Shown piece after piece: positions 11,099-21,001 of a stretch of DNA of 64,000 nt. The first letter of the stretch is position 1. Each line of letters starts with the position of its first letter. The notes under the pieces are model-generated. The model worked only from the letters and a program-made list of their open reading frames with translations, did no database searches and was not told the origin of the DNA. The stretch covers positions 1-64,000 of the forward strand of contig JAKSZP010002717.1 of the NCBI GenBank assembly GCA_022478985.1, in the 5' to 3' direction. Origin of the DNA: Massospora cicadina (Eukaryota; Entomophthoromycota; Entomophthoromycetes; Entomophthorales; Entomophthoraceae). Made by a program: the position numbers and the translations under genes.

Positions 11099-11629
11099 TT
11101 AATGAACAACATATGAGGACTGGTAAGCAGATGAGGCCACCATTACTGAGGAGCCCACATCCATTTCCAGTTTTAATTGTTGTGCCAACTCAACACTCAT
11201 GAAGTTCCCCGCAGCTTGGGTATCCACCAGGGCTTCAAAGGAGACATGATGCGAGCTGACACTGATCTTCATAGGTACAAGGAAATAAGCGAAGTTCTGC
11301 TTATTGGAAGATTCAACTGACTCATTAATGACTGAAGAATTAATGGGTATATTGAGGGTAATATTGGGGTCCTTTGCCGGAGCGAAAATTGGAAGTATGA
11401 GGGCGGGGGAAATGATTTCCTCCATCTGGGCTTGAACAGAATCATTAATAGCTAACTCTGTAATTGCCAACTCGGACTTGGGGGTACAGCAATAATGGAA
11501 CCCAAGTCTACCATTAATTTGGAGACAGGCGCGTTGTCTGCATCTTTGTTGGGTAATCCTATCATAAATTTCCCTTCTGATAACAGGAAACATGGCGGGG
11601 GAAGGCATTGATAGTAGTTGCGATGGCAC
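11099..11629 (-). pseudogene. Gag end and protease, element D
   Basis: A 176-codon open frame. Its end holds the retropepsin-like segment FEALVDTQAAGNFMSVELA. Here the catalytic triplet Asp-Thr-Gly reads Asp-Thr-Gln, which should abolish protease activity; the homologue in element A keeps DTGA. No CCHC zinc knuckle is seen upstream. Confidence 0.7.
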
Positions 11630-11638
11630 ATATTTGAT

Positions 11639-12487
11639 CTACTGATCCTTGGATGGTAGACCAGACCTCGTGATGAGCGGAACCTGAATCCAAGCCTGAT
11701 CTAAAGACTTCCTGGAGCATATCAATAGACAGACCTGACGTGGGGCCAGTTCATGAAAGGTAGAAATCAAAGAAACTAAGATAGGGGCTTTGGCCATGGC
11801 ATGGATCAGTCTGAATAAGTGGTCTAATTGTGACACAGGGGGTTTCAGGGCCAATATGACAGCCATCAGTGGGGTGGAGTCTCCTGCTTGTGAGGAAGAT
11901 CACAAAAGACCTCTCACCCAATGGCGGGCATCCCCATCCACAGCGTCTAACAACGTGAGCCCTTGTTGGGCATGGGATAACGCAGAAGCGTTATTAAGTG
12001 CAATTGCTGTATGAATTTGCACCTCAGCAAGCGCGTCAAGAACTTGATTGGTGATCTCCTGGGAGGGGACACTCAATCTTTCCTCTGGGCCGGAGGAAGA
12101 AGGAGGAGATGCAATCCGCGCAGCTTGGGTAGCTTGAAGAAGATTTCCCAAGGTAGAGCGGATACTTCTCCCAAAGTTGGAAAGTGACCAAACAAACAAC
12201 AAACAGCAAACTACTGATTGCATGTTCATTTGGTAGAGAGTAACCACTGCAGCGCCCAGTTTGGAGAACAAGGCGGAAGTGGCTGGAAATAATGGTTGGT
12301 TGATTATGTCATGGAAATGGCAGAATAAGTTTAGACTGGCCTGCCAGTCAGGATGTGTAAGCACCCAAAAGAAAGTCAGAATGCCAGAGGCATTGCTGAT
12401 TGGATGACTTGATATGGAGCCAGGCATTGGGAAATGATGAAGCATTGGTGCAGTAACATGGTGAGAATGATCCTGACAATGAGCCAC
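11639..12487 (-). pseudogene. Gag, element D, with hydrophobic N-terminus
   Basis: Frames 12487-11900 and 11866-11639. The first begins in the LTR and crosses the LTR/internal junction at 12307. It contains hydrophobic segments (ASGILTFFWVLTHPDW, MQSVVCCLLFVWSLSNF), then a Gln/Ala/Ser-rich helical region (NQVLDALAEVQIHTAIALNN) that looks like a capsid-type domain. Closely similar to the Gag frame of element A. Confidence 0.6.
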
Positions 12488-13678
12488 ACTGAACTCACTC
12501 CTAACCCAGGGGTCTTGCTGCAGGGGGTGGAATCACTGAGATAGTCTCAATAAGATCCTCAGCATATGGTGCCATTTCAACTGGGGTGGCAAGGAGATGG
12601 ATTCTCTCTTGCAACTGGTGGACATATGGCCACAATTTCCCCATGTATTGCTGCTGGAAGTTAGTGATCATGGGGTTGTAGAGCCAAAAATATCAGACTC
12701 GCTAAACCAAATTGATGACGGAGGGGGCCATAGTGACTAAGATTACTGGTAGAGCCTATCTGGTATATGGACTGATAGACCACCAGGGAAATGTCATCAG
12801 GGATGCGGTCAGAAGAAATAATAAAATTTATTTTAGTCTTTAAGTAAAATTTTATTTGAAGGAAAAGGAAGAAAATTGACCAACAATTTTCTCAGTGTTA
12901 TGCAACTGATAAAATAGTGGTCAATTGGGGTATTGACAAGTTGGGATTGGGTCCCACAATTTTCGACCTAACCAGCAAATTGTTTGGGAATGGGCGGGTT
13001 TGTTCCTTGATAACTGACATTGCAAAATTTGGCAGTGGGCCGAGTCACTGTCAGTTTGACCTCAAACATCCGAACTGGGGCTCAGCTACATTTCTGATGA
13101 TTGGCATGATGGCGTTTGGCCTGACAAGTAATGGGAATCCCCCAAGGCCACCCCACATAGGGATGGGTCCATTTGGTTGGGAACGGGTTTGGGACACCCA
13201 ACCCACCCACACTCAATCGCTGAACCATTCGTTTAGTCAATGGCATCAAATCAGCCGCAATGCCCAAATTGCAAATGGAGGGCTTTGAACCCTCATCAAT
13301 GGTGCCTGATGTTAGTTCTATAAGCACATTGAATGAATTGGAACCATCGGGTGTTACGGCCAATACCTCAGTCTTCATGCCTTTCCAGCCATTTGAGATT
13401 CTGGCATTGGCCCAATTGCCACTCTAATTAGATCTGACCAATTTCAATTCAACAATCTTGGCGCATATTTTGATAATTCCCCATAACAGTTCTGCTGAGG
13501 TGAGTGTGGGTACTGGGGGTGAGATCTGAAGTGGAAGAGCTGTTACCCATTGCTTGTCTACTATGTGAGTGAGATCTCCCTGAGTAATGAGGGATACTGC
13601 CATCCTCATCGGTGTCTTTTTACTTGGGAATGGGAAGATGGCCCAATCAGAGCCAGGGGACGTTCCCCAGGACTTACA
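12307..13678 (-). repeat. 5' LTR of element D
   Basis: 1372 bp, paired with 6469-7838. In element sense it starts TGTAAGTCC and ends CATGACA. The first internal bases are TAATCAACCAACC, without the TGG that normally opens a tRNA primer-binding site. The U3 frame is present (see 13082-13696). Confidence 0.85.
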
Positions 13679-13696
13679 GGTCAATTGCCAAGGCAA
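13082..13696 (-). CDS. U3-encoded ORF, element D 5' copy
   Basis: Two consecutive open frames (13696-13424 and 13378-13082), separated by a stop and a frameshift, repeat the U3 frame: VSLITQGDLTHIVDKQWVTA, PTLTSAELLWGI, KPSICNLGIAADLMPLTK, HPYVGWPWGIPITC, HHANHQKCS. This copy lacks the pol tail because it is the 5' LTR. Confidence 0.5.
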
Positions 13697-14035
13697 GGCT
13701 GGGAGCCAAGGTCAAATAAGGTCAAGATACAAGACCTTCCTGACTTAATGCACACTCTGGACCAACACTGGGCGCATGCCATATATTCCAAGGTTGGTTC
13801 AGAGGAGTGCAACCTGCCCAGCCATGTATAATGGCAATAGCATTAAAACGGATGTGCTACCATTTAAAGGATGATGTTCTATTTGGTTACTCAGTGAATG
13901 GGGGTAAAAAACCATTCAGTTTATAAAATTTCTAACTTGGGTTAGAATTGACTTTAATTAATCACTCAAGTTTGGTCAATTTTGAAGTAAAATAACCTGT
14001 TGGATGGAAGTGTGCACTTATTGTTGCACCTGGGC
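13679..14035 (+). repeat. Remnant of the 5' LTR of element F
   Basis: Aligns with about 42480-42838: shared GACAAGGCTG/GGCAAGGCTG, CTTCCTGAC, GGACCAACxCTGGG, a region of ATCACTCAAGT and GGATGGAAG/CAGATGGAAG. The first 35 or so bases are missing, replaced by the edge of element D. The 3' boundary is approximate. Confidence 0.6.
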
Positions 14036-14138
14036 TTAGTACCACTTTCACCAAATGATGATTCCCCAAGTTAGCTTAAATATGTTCACTCAAGACCAAT
14101 TTTTCTTTTTGGCCATCCTTATCCTTTAAAATAGATCC

Positions 14139-15115
14139 CTATTCATTTACAGTTTTTTTCAATTTATGGTTGCTAGTGTGAACCTGTGCATGGACTCCCT
14201 TGAGGAGGTCTTCAATAAATTTGGACATTCTAATTTTTCTAAAGTATGTACCCAATAAAGTGCACCATTGGGCCCCCTTGGTTCCCTTCAAACTGAGGCA
14301 CCCAAACCCTTCATCAATGATCTCCACTTGGGTATGGGATCTCTTTGGGGCCCACCAAAGTATTGCTATTTATTTGGTTCCAACTCCTCTACACCGCATT
14401 ATATACCCTCACACAGAGTTAATAGGCTCTGGCAGCCTTCACAGTGCCCACTTTTCCATAATCTTAATGACAAGTTTCCTGCCATTGTGTGGGTGCACCA
14501 CGCACCACCTCTCTGGGAACTGGAAAGGTATAGACACTCTCTTGATATTATGTGACCAACTATTTTTTACATGCACAAATGTTTTCCATGTAGGACTTTT
14601 GCAAAGTGCAAATTGGGTGTGCTGGCTGTTGGTCATGGCCATGGCTGGGCTCACCTCCATCTTCTCATTTTGCTGATGGATGGAGCATCTTGGCATTTTT
14701 CTTGCTACCTCTGACTGGAAAGTACCCACACTTCTTGCTTCTATATGACGAACACAGATGCTTTGCAATCCAAGATTCATGACTCCCTAACCTTCCATCG
14801 AATTTAATATAATTGATACCAATAAAATCATTTTCTTGGCACCATGTTTGGATGGTGCAGGTGGGATCAATGATGAAGGGCCTGGTGGTAATGGCCTTGG
14901 ATAACGTCATATAATCCATCAACAAAATGGGTATGGGGTCGTTTGCAGCCCAAAACATATTTTATAATGATATTTATATAAAACTTAGCCTTATGTCTTC
15001 TCTTATGGCTAAGATATGATACCCTTTCAATGTACCAAATCACCCTAGAGAACCCACGCTTGACCACAACCATGATCCGCAGAACACAATAGGTGAGAAA
15101 AAGATAATTCTTCAA
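14139..15115 (-). pseudogene. Unidentified broken coding sequence inside element F
   Basis: Four overlapping minus-strand frames (15115-14867, 14958-14665, 14780-14439, 14327-14139) look like pieces of one protein: NDFIGINYIKFDGRLGSHES, YRSKKCGYFPVRGSKKNAK and, lower down, GALYWVHTLEKLECPN. The strand is opposite to F, so it is probably a foreign fragment carried by or inserted in F. I do not recognise the family. The plus-strand open frames over the same bases look like shadows. Confidence 0.3.
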
Positions 15116-15542
15116 TATAAAAATGTCTATGCAGTTGCTGAAGATATGGTGGGATATGAGACCTCAGTTTTAAGATTGGCCAACTATCTCTCTATTCTAT
15201 GATGCAGAAACGTACCCTGAAGGAGTGCTAATGCCTGAAGAAGATTTTTATGGTGAAGTGTTGGCGTTGTCTGCTATAAAAAAGATTATTATGGTTTTTT
15301 ATTAACTGCTACCCTTTCATCCCCTTTATAGAAAAACAGAACAACTATTCGATGGATATATGAGACTTTGAGAATTTTATTGACTAAGACCTAGCCAATC
15401 ACCTTAAGTTGGATTACTTAACAGTTGATATGGCTAGAGGAGAGGCTTCCCAAGGTATTCTTACACTGAAAATTATGGGGTTAGTGAATTATCAAGTTGG
15501 CAAATATCATATAGTTGACCGCTTCTAAGCTATAAAAACCTC
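15116..15542 (+). pseudogene. Decayed protease region of element F
   Basis: Position just before the reverse transcriptase and the downstream LYPIILGVEWWQKFDVRTN (equivalent to the VFPVILSVGWW segment of element A) suggest this was the end of Gag and the protease. No DTG triplet is visible. Multiple stops. Confidence 0.35.
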
Positions 15543-17111
15543 TTGTACCCTATCATTTTGGGTGTAGAGTGGTGGCAAAAGTTTGACGTCAGAACTAACT
15601 TGAAAGACAATGCCTTGTCCTTAACTTTGAAGAATGGTCATGAGTTAGTTGTCCCTTTGGCTGAAGCAAACTTTCAAGGCAATTTTCCCTACTATCCCAA
15701 TATCCACACACTCAGTCTTGCTCAATTGCTGAAGCCCTCACTGGAGGTACCTTTACCTTCCTGTTTGGAGGGTATGGAATCTTCGTTTGATGCTGCTTCA
15801 GCCAATATACCACTGGATCATTCTGAGTTTGATTGCAAGTTCAAGCTCACAGTTGATCTGGTGCATATATATGCCCCAATTTATCCTTTGACCATATATG
15901 AGGAAGCAGCCTTAGATGTGTGGGTTAAGAAACAGTTAGCTAAAGGCATAATTTTTCAGCAAACCTCCCCCGTATTTTCCCCACTTCTCTTTGTGGAGAA
16001 GGATCTTGGTACCTTACGCCCATGCATAGATTATGGGAATCTCAACAACGTCACAGTACCAGACTTTCATCCCATCCCATTGGAATCACATATTGCAAGC
16101 TATGTGGAGAAAGTAAAGTCTTCTCCAAACTGGATTGTTTAAATGCATTCAATAAGATCTATATCAAGAAGGGCCAGGAGAGGCTGATCGCATTTCATAC
16201 CAGAAAAGGAATTTTTCAATTTTAGGTTATGCCCTTTGGGCTTAAAAATGCCCTACTATTTTTACATGTCATATTGATGTGGGTTTGGGGCCTGCTGGGC
16301 ATATGCGCAGTTGCCTACATGGATGATATTTTGGTACTTTTCCTTGACAATGAGTCCCATGCAGTACACCTTTGGCAGGCGGTGGAGTGTTTGAGGGCTG
16401 CCAGCCTATGCTGAAAATTAGTAAGTATGAATTCTTTAAGTCCCAGGTCACCTTCCAGGGCAACGTCATGTTTGACCAAGGGCACATGATAACTCCAGAC
16501 AAGGAGAAGGAGATTATGAGTGGCCCACTCCAACTTCAGTTAAGGAATTGAGGAGTTTTTTGGGGACGTGTACGTTCCTTAATAAATTCACACCAAATAT
16601 TTCTAAAGCGGCGGCGCCCTTGTATAAGGCAAGTGGGGAAAAGGTAATCCAGTGGTCCCCAACTTTATAGGATGCCTTCCAATAGGTAAAGTATATTTTG
16701 CTGTCTCCGCCGTTCTTGGACATGTTAACCCCAATAAAAAGTTCATTGTTGCTTCAGATGCCTCCAACTTTTCCATAGCAGCAGCCCTATTATAAGTGGG
16801 CGAAGATGGAATAGAGCATCCGTTGGGATATTTTTCTAGGAAGATGTCTCTACCAGAGTTAAACTACGCCATATATGATAAAGAGTTATTTGCAGTTGTT
16901 GAGGCGCTGAACTATTGACGTCATCACTTACATGGCTCATCCCAACCTTTCCGCATATGTACAGATCACCATGCCTTACTGTACTACTGCGCACCTCATG
17001 TCTTAACCCCGCAGTAAACCCACTGGCATGAGATCCTCGCCCAATTGGTGTTTTCCTATGAGTTTAATAAGGCCAAGGAGAATGGTTTGGAGGATGCTTT
17101 GAGCTGTAACC
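15543..17111 (+). pseudogene. Reverse transcriptase and RNase H, element F
   Basis: 15543-16142 encodes the linker and RT start (GVEWWQKFDV; FVEKDLGTLRPCIDYGNLNN). 16229-16414 has MPFGLKNA and the catalytic YMDDILVLF (16316-16327). 16735-17111 contains RNase H (FIVASDASNFSIAAALL, LNYAIYDKELFAVVEAL, TDHHALLYY) ending at EDALSCN. Three or more stops and frameshifts. The frame is cut at 17111 by element A. Confidence 0.8.
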
Positions 17112-17121
17112 TGTAAGTCCT

Positions 17122-17697
17122 GTGGAACTTCCCCTGTGTGTGGATTGGGCAATCTCTCTGTTTCCAAGTAAAAAGGGTCTAAAGAAGGTGGCTGTACCTC
17201 TCGTTACCCAGGGTGACCTCGCCCACGTGGTAGATAAGCGCTGGGTAACAGCTCTCCCTCTTCAGATTTCTCCACCGGTGACCACAATCAACTTGTCCAA
17301 ACTTGTCCACCAAATCAGGGAAATTTGTGCTGAGATCACCGAATCAAAGTCAATTATTCTGAAACTGATGGAAATCAAGTCTGATGATTGAAAAACTGCA
17401 TAATCAAAAAGGGACCAATTTGAAATATTGGGCAGATTTACCAATGGTTTTGATTCAGCCAGCAGTGCAATTGTCAAAACTAACCCCTTTCGAAATTATT
17501 GGATAATCCCTGTTGTGCAGGTAGTATCATTGGAAATCATCAATGATAGCTTGAAGCTTATATATGGCAAATTGGGAGTTGCAGCTGACGCAACTCTTTT
17601 GACCAAACAAACAGCCCAGCAACCAGGCATGGGCGGGTTGAGCATCCTGAACCTGTTTTCAACCAATTGGGACCACCCCTATGTGGGGTGGCCCTGA
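17122..17697 (+). pseudogene. U3-encoded ORF, element A 5' copy
   Basis: Frames 17122-17391 and 17428-17697 repeat the U3 protein: VPLVTQGDLAHVVDKRWVTA, LPLQISPPV, HQIREICAEI, then VVSLEIINDSLKL, KLGVAADATLLTKQ, DHPYVGWP. The middle part differs strongly from the D copy while the conserved blocks keep their order. A stop near 17390 and a frameshift divide it. Confidence 0.5.
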
Positions 17698-17979
17698 GGA
17701 ATTCCCATTGCTCATTGGGCCAGATGCTGTCATGCCAACTGCCAGAAATGCAGTTGAGCCTCAGTTCAGGCGTTTGAGGTCAAACTGACAGTGACTTGGC
17801 CTACTGCCAAATACTTTGATGTCGGCTCCCATTGAGCTTATCTGCCCCCTTCCACAAAAATTCGCCAGTTAGGTCAAACTTGAGGGACCTAGACCCATCC
17901 TGTTCCCACATAAATTGACCACTAATTAACTAGTTGCATCGCACTGAGAAAATGCTGGTCAATTTTCTTCACTTTCCAT

Positions 17980-17986
17980 TATAAAA
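17980..17986 (+). promoter_or_regulatory. TATA box of the element A LTR
   Basis: TATAAAA in an otherwise mixed-base stretch, 61 bases before the Gag ATG and after the conserved stop of the U3 frame. The matching sequence occurs in the 3' LTR near 38802. It would divide U3 (with the ORF) from R/U5 (with the Gag start). Confidence 0.5.
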
Positions 17987-18046
17987 TTCTGCCGCTAAAA
18001 ACCATCAATTTTATACTTTGTTGATATCCTTCTGACCATATTCCTG

Positions 18047-18796
18047 ATGTCATTACTCTGGTGGCCTGTTGGTCCCTATACTGGATGGGCTTTACCTGTA
18101 TTGATGATTACTATGGCTCCCACCATCATCAACTGGATTCAGCGTGCCAGATACTTCTGGCAATTCAACCCCTTTATTTTGACTATACACCATCAATATA
18201 CTGGGATCTTGTGGCCTTACATCCACCATTTCCAAGCAAGGATCTGCCCCCTTGTCTCCTCAGTTGTATTGAACCCAGCCACTAGTAACCTTGTAGAATC
18301 TATCCCAGTGGTATCATCCCCTGCAGCAAGACCCCCAGTGTCTGGGTTTGCCACCATTTGGTTCGTTTTCAGATTGTTATTCACAATTTCCCTAGGCCAA
18401 CAATTTATTGTTTCCCAATTTGTGGCTCCATACAACGTTATATGCGCAGCAATACCACTGGCATTCTGGCTTGCTTTTCAGATGCTCACGCATCCTGACT
18501 GGCAGGCCAGTCTAAACTTCTTCTGCCTTTTTCATGACATAATCGACCAACCATTGTTTCCTGCCACTTCCGCCCTGCTCTTCAAGGTGGGTGCCACAGT
18601 GGTTACCCTTTACCAAATGAACGTGCAATCAGTAGTCTGCTTTTTGTTGTTCATTTGGTCACTTGCCATTTTGTGGGTAGTATCTGCTACACCTTGGAGA
18701 AACTTCTCCAGGCTGGTAGAGCCTTGTGGATTACTACCTCTCCCCGACCTAATATTCAAGAGGGAACTTCATTTGTTCCTTCCTGAGATATTGTGA
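18047..18796 (+). CDS. Gag N-terminal part of element A, membrane-type
   Basis: A 249-codon open frame that begins inside the 5' LTR (ATG 18047) and leaves it at 18539, running straight through the primer-binding region (encoding HDIIDQP). Hydrophobic, Trp/Phe-rich segments occur at about residues 1-35 (WWPVGPYTGWALPVLMITMA), 100-125 (IWFVFRLLFTISL), 135-150 (ICAAIPLAFWLAFQM) and 200-225 (SVVCFLLFIWSLAILWVV). That is up to four membrane-spanning candidates. A standard Gag is soluble, so this is unusual. The related D and E copies keep the same segments. The frame ends at a TGA at 18796 and the capsid-like rest follows in other frames. Confidence 0.65.
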   Translation: MSLLWWPVGPYTGWALPVLMITMAPTIINWIQRARYFWQFNPFILTIHHQYTGILWPYIHHFQARICPLVSSVVLNPATSNLVESIPVVSSPAARPPVSGFATIWFVFRLLFTISLGQQFIVSQFVAPYNVICAAIPLAFWLAFQMLTHPDWQASLNFFCLFHDIIDQPLFPATSALLFKVGATVVTLYQMNVQSVVCFLLFIWSLAILWVVSATPWRNFSRLVEPCGLLPLPDLIFKRELHLFLPEIL

Positions 18797-19037
18797 ACCA
18801 GATTCTTGACGCCCTTTCTGAGGTGCAAATGCTTTCCAAAATTTCCCTTAACAATGCTGCTGCGCTATCCAACACCAAACAAGGAGTTGCTTTGTTGGAC
18901 GCAGTAGAAGGTGATGCCATCACTGGGTTTGAGGCCTTCTGAGTTCTTCTTCACAAGCGGTGGATCCAACCTTGCTGATTTCCATTGTATTGGCTGCCTT
19001 GAAACCCCCTGTGTCACACTTGGACCATTTATTCTAA

Positions 19038-19880
19038 TTGCTTTCTACAATGGCCAAAGCCCCCAGATTGGCTTCTTTTATCTCTACCTTCTGTGAACTG
19101 GCTCCTGCACTGGATCTTTCTAATGATATGCTTCAGGCAATCTTTAGATCAGGGTTGGAATCAGTTTCTGCTCATCACGAGGTTTGGTCCACCTCCAAAG
19201 GAACAGTGGATCAAATATGTAACTCTGCGACCAACATTAATGCCTCCCCTCGCCATCCTTCCCGCTATCAAGGGGGAAATTTTATGATAGGAATACCCAA
19301 CAACAACATGGATGCAGTTTTTACCATTGAGCCTGTATTATTCTTTGCCTCAGAGCCCGTCACTACTTCTGCATCAGAGTTGGGTTATCCTGGTTCACCT
19401 ATAAATGAATCAGTTAAAGCCCAGATGGAGGATGCAAGTTCACAAGCTATTGTTCTTCCCAACTTCACTCTTGAAAAGGCCCCTGACCTTCCCCCCAATT
19501 TACCTGCCATTTCTTCAGTTGCAACAGAAATGAACAAATACACCAATAGACAGAACTTCGCTTATTTCTTATTACCTATGAAGATCAGTACCAGATCTCA
19601 CCACACCTCATTTGAGGCTTTGGTGGATACTGGCGCCATGGTTAATTTTATAAGTGTCAAGTTAGACCAACAATTGGAGCTGGACATGGACGTAGGTCGT
19701 TCAGTAATGGTGGCTTCCTCAGCCTCCCAGACATCGTATTTAGTCTGTCAGCCAGTACCCTTCTCAGTACATCAGTTTAGCTTTTGTGATCAGTTTTCTG
19801 CAATGCCAAACTTGGTGTTCCCGGTAATCCTGAGTGTTGGATGGTGGAGCCAACAACATGTTAGAATCCATTTGGAGTAA
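19038..19880 (+). CDS. Gag C-terminal part and protease, element A
   Basis: A 280-codon open frame. The first half is Gag-like (MAKAPRLASFISTFCELAP). The middle is Ser/Pro-rich with no CCHC zinc knuckle. Near residue 197 comes the retropepsin core FEALVDTGAMVNFISVKL with an intact DTGA (19626-19637). The frame ends with VFPVILSVGWWSQQHVRIHLE, the usual end of this protease domain. The stop at 19880 separates it from RT. Confidence 0.75.
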   Translation: MLSTMAKAPRLASFISTFCELAPALDLSNDMLQAIFRSGLESVSAHHEVWSTSKGTVDQICNSATNINASPRHPSRYQGGNFMIGIPNNNMDAVFTIEPVLFFASEPVTTSASELGYPGSPINESVKAQMEDASSQAIVLPNFTLEKAPDLPPNLPAISSVATEMNKYTNRQNFAYFLLPMKISTRSHHTSFEALVDTGAMVNFISVKLDQQLELDMDVGRSVMVASSASQTSYLVCQPVPFSVHQFSFCDQFSAMPNLVFPVILSVGWWSQQHVRIHLE

Positions 19881-20052
19881 AACATGCTATCATTTGTTAA
19901 TGATCAACTGGAGGGAAATTTTCTTTTAGTTGATACCCTTAAGAAAACTCAAGGGCACAGTTCTATTACTTCCCTCGTTTCCCCTGCAGGCCTTCCATCT
20001 GAATCTTCCAAAGAATTAATGCATAATAGAAGTATCTTCGATTTTTGAAAAG

Positions 20053-21001
20053 GTGGATCATCTACCTCCTCATACTAAATTTGACCTGGGATTTAGGATG
20101 ACAGTGCAGTTGGTGAATATCAACTGTCCATTGTACTCACACACAGCAGAGGAGGAGGTTGCACTTAACGCTTGGCTAGATGATATGCTCAAAAAAGGGT
20201 GGCTGTTTAAAAAGACATTGCCAGTTGCATCTCCCATCATCTATGTTAAAAAGGCCAATGATTCCCTATGTCCCTGTGTGGATTATGGACATTTAAACAA
20301 TGTTATGGTTCATGATCCCTACCCCTGCCCCTGGAGCAGACAATCAGCTAAGCAATCACCAAATCTCGTGTGTTCTCTAAGCTGGATCTTGTCAATGCCT
20401 TTAACCAGAATTGGGTGATGGAAGGGCAAGAATAGCTAACTGCAATCTGAATGAAGCAAGGCATTTTCAATTCCACGTAATGCCATTTGAGTTGAAGAAT
20501 GCACCCGCTATGTTTCAACAAATGATTGACAGTGTACTGGGCGACCTCCATTTCTCTTGCGCGGTCACATGTATTGACAACGTCTTGATTCACTCCCCAA
20601 CTTCTGAACAACATGCTAAAGACTTGGAAGCAGTTGTGGCAGCTTTTCATAAATCAGGATTGTTTGTTAAGCCTTCCAAATGTGAATTCTATATGGAGGA
20701 AGTAACCTTTCTTGGGAACCTAGTTCTCAAGGATGGCTATGCGATTCTCCCCAATAAGTTGGATGCTATCCATGAATGGCCAACTCTGACAACCCAGAAA
20801 GAAGTATGAAGTTTCTTGGGAACCATTATTTTTCTAAAGAAATTTTCCCCAGCCCTTTCCCAGTTGGCTGCCCCACTCCATCCCCTCATGGGTAAGCATG
20901 TGCCTTTTCATTGGACACCTGAGTGCCAGCAAGTGTTCAAGTCAATCAAAGAGGTGTTTTTATCTCCAACCATCCTGAAACATGCAGATCCTACCAAGCC
21001 A
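20053..21001 (+). pseudogene. Reverse transcriptase and RNase H start, element A
   Basis: 20053-20418 (CVDYGHLNNVMV), 20411-20809 (MPFELKNAPAMFQQM) and 20816-21001 (FLKKFSPALSQLAAPLHPLM, then the start of RNase H at HADPTKP). The catalytic box reads CIDN (20570-20581) where Y-x-D-D is required, so the second Asp is gone and the enzyme must be inactive. The RNase H frame is cut at 21001 by the Helitron-like insertion and resumes at 22924 with NIACNASLVVVGAV. Confidence 0.85.

Larger units (their letters stand above)
6469..13678 (-). mobile_element. Ty3/gypsy element D (chromodomain type)
   Basis: About 7.2 kb, read on the minus strand: 5' LTR 12307-13678, internal region of about 4.47 kb, 3' LTR 6469-7838. 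The internal length equals that of element A once A's insertions are removed, and the proteins are close relatives, so A and D are one family. The order is Gag, protease, reverse transcriptase, RNase H, integrase, chromodomain, then a tail frame into the 3' LTR. The frames are broken in many places. The 5-bp flanks do not match (GTAGG left, GGTCA right). The right flank lies inside the LTR of element F and the left flank does not, so the copy has probably recombined or its flank was lost. Confidence 0.85.
17112..18539 (+). repeat. 5' LTR of element A
   Basis: 1428 bp, TGTAAGTCC...CATGACA. The U3 part (17112 to about 17900) carries the U3 frame. A TATA box (TATAAAA, 17980-17986) and the Gag ATG (18047) follow. 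Against the 3' LTR, about 17815-18300 is almost identical while both sides differ by roughly 11-14% by eye. Confidence 0.88.
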
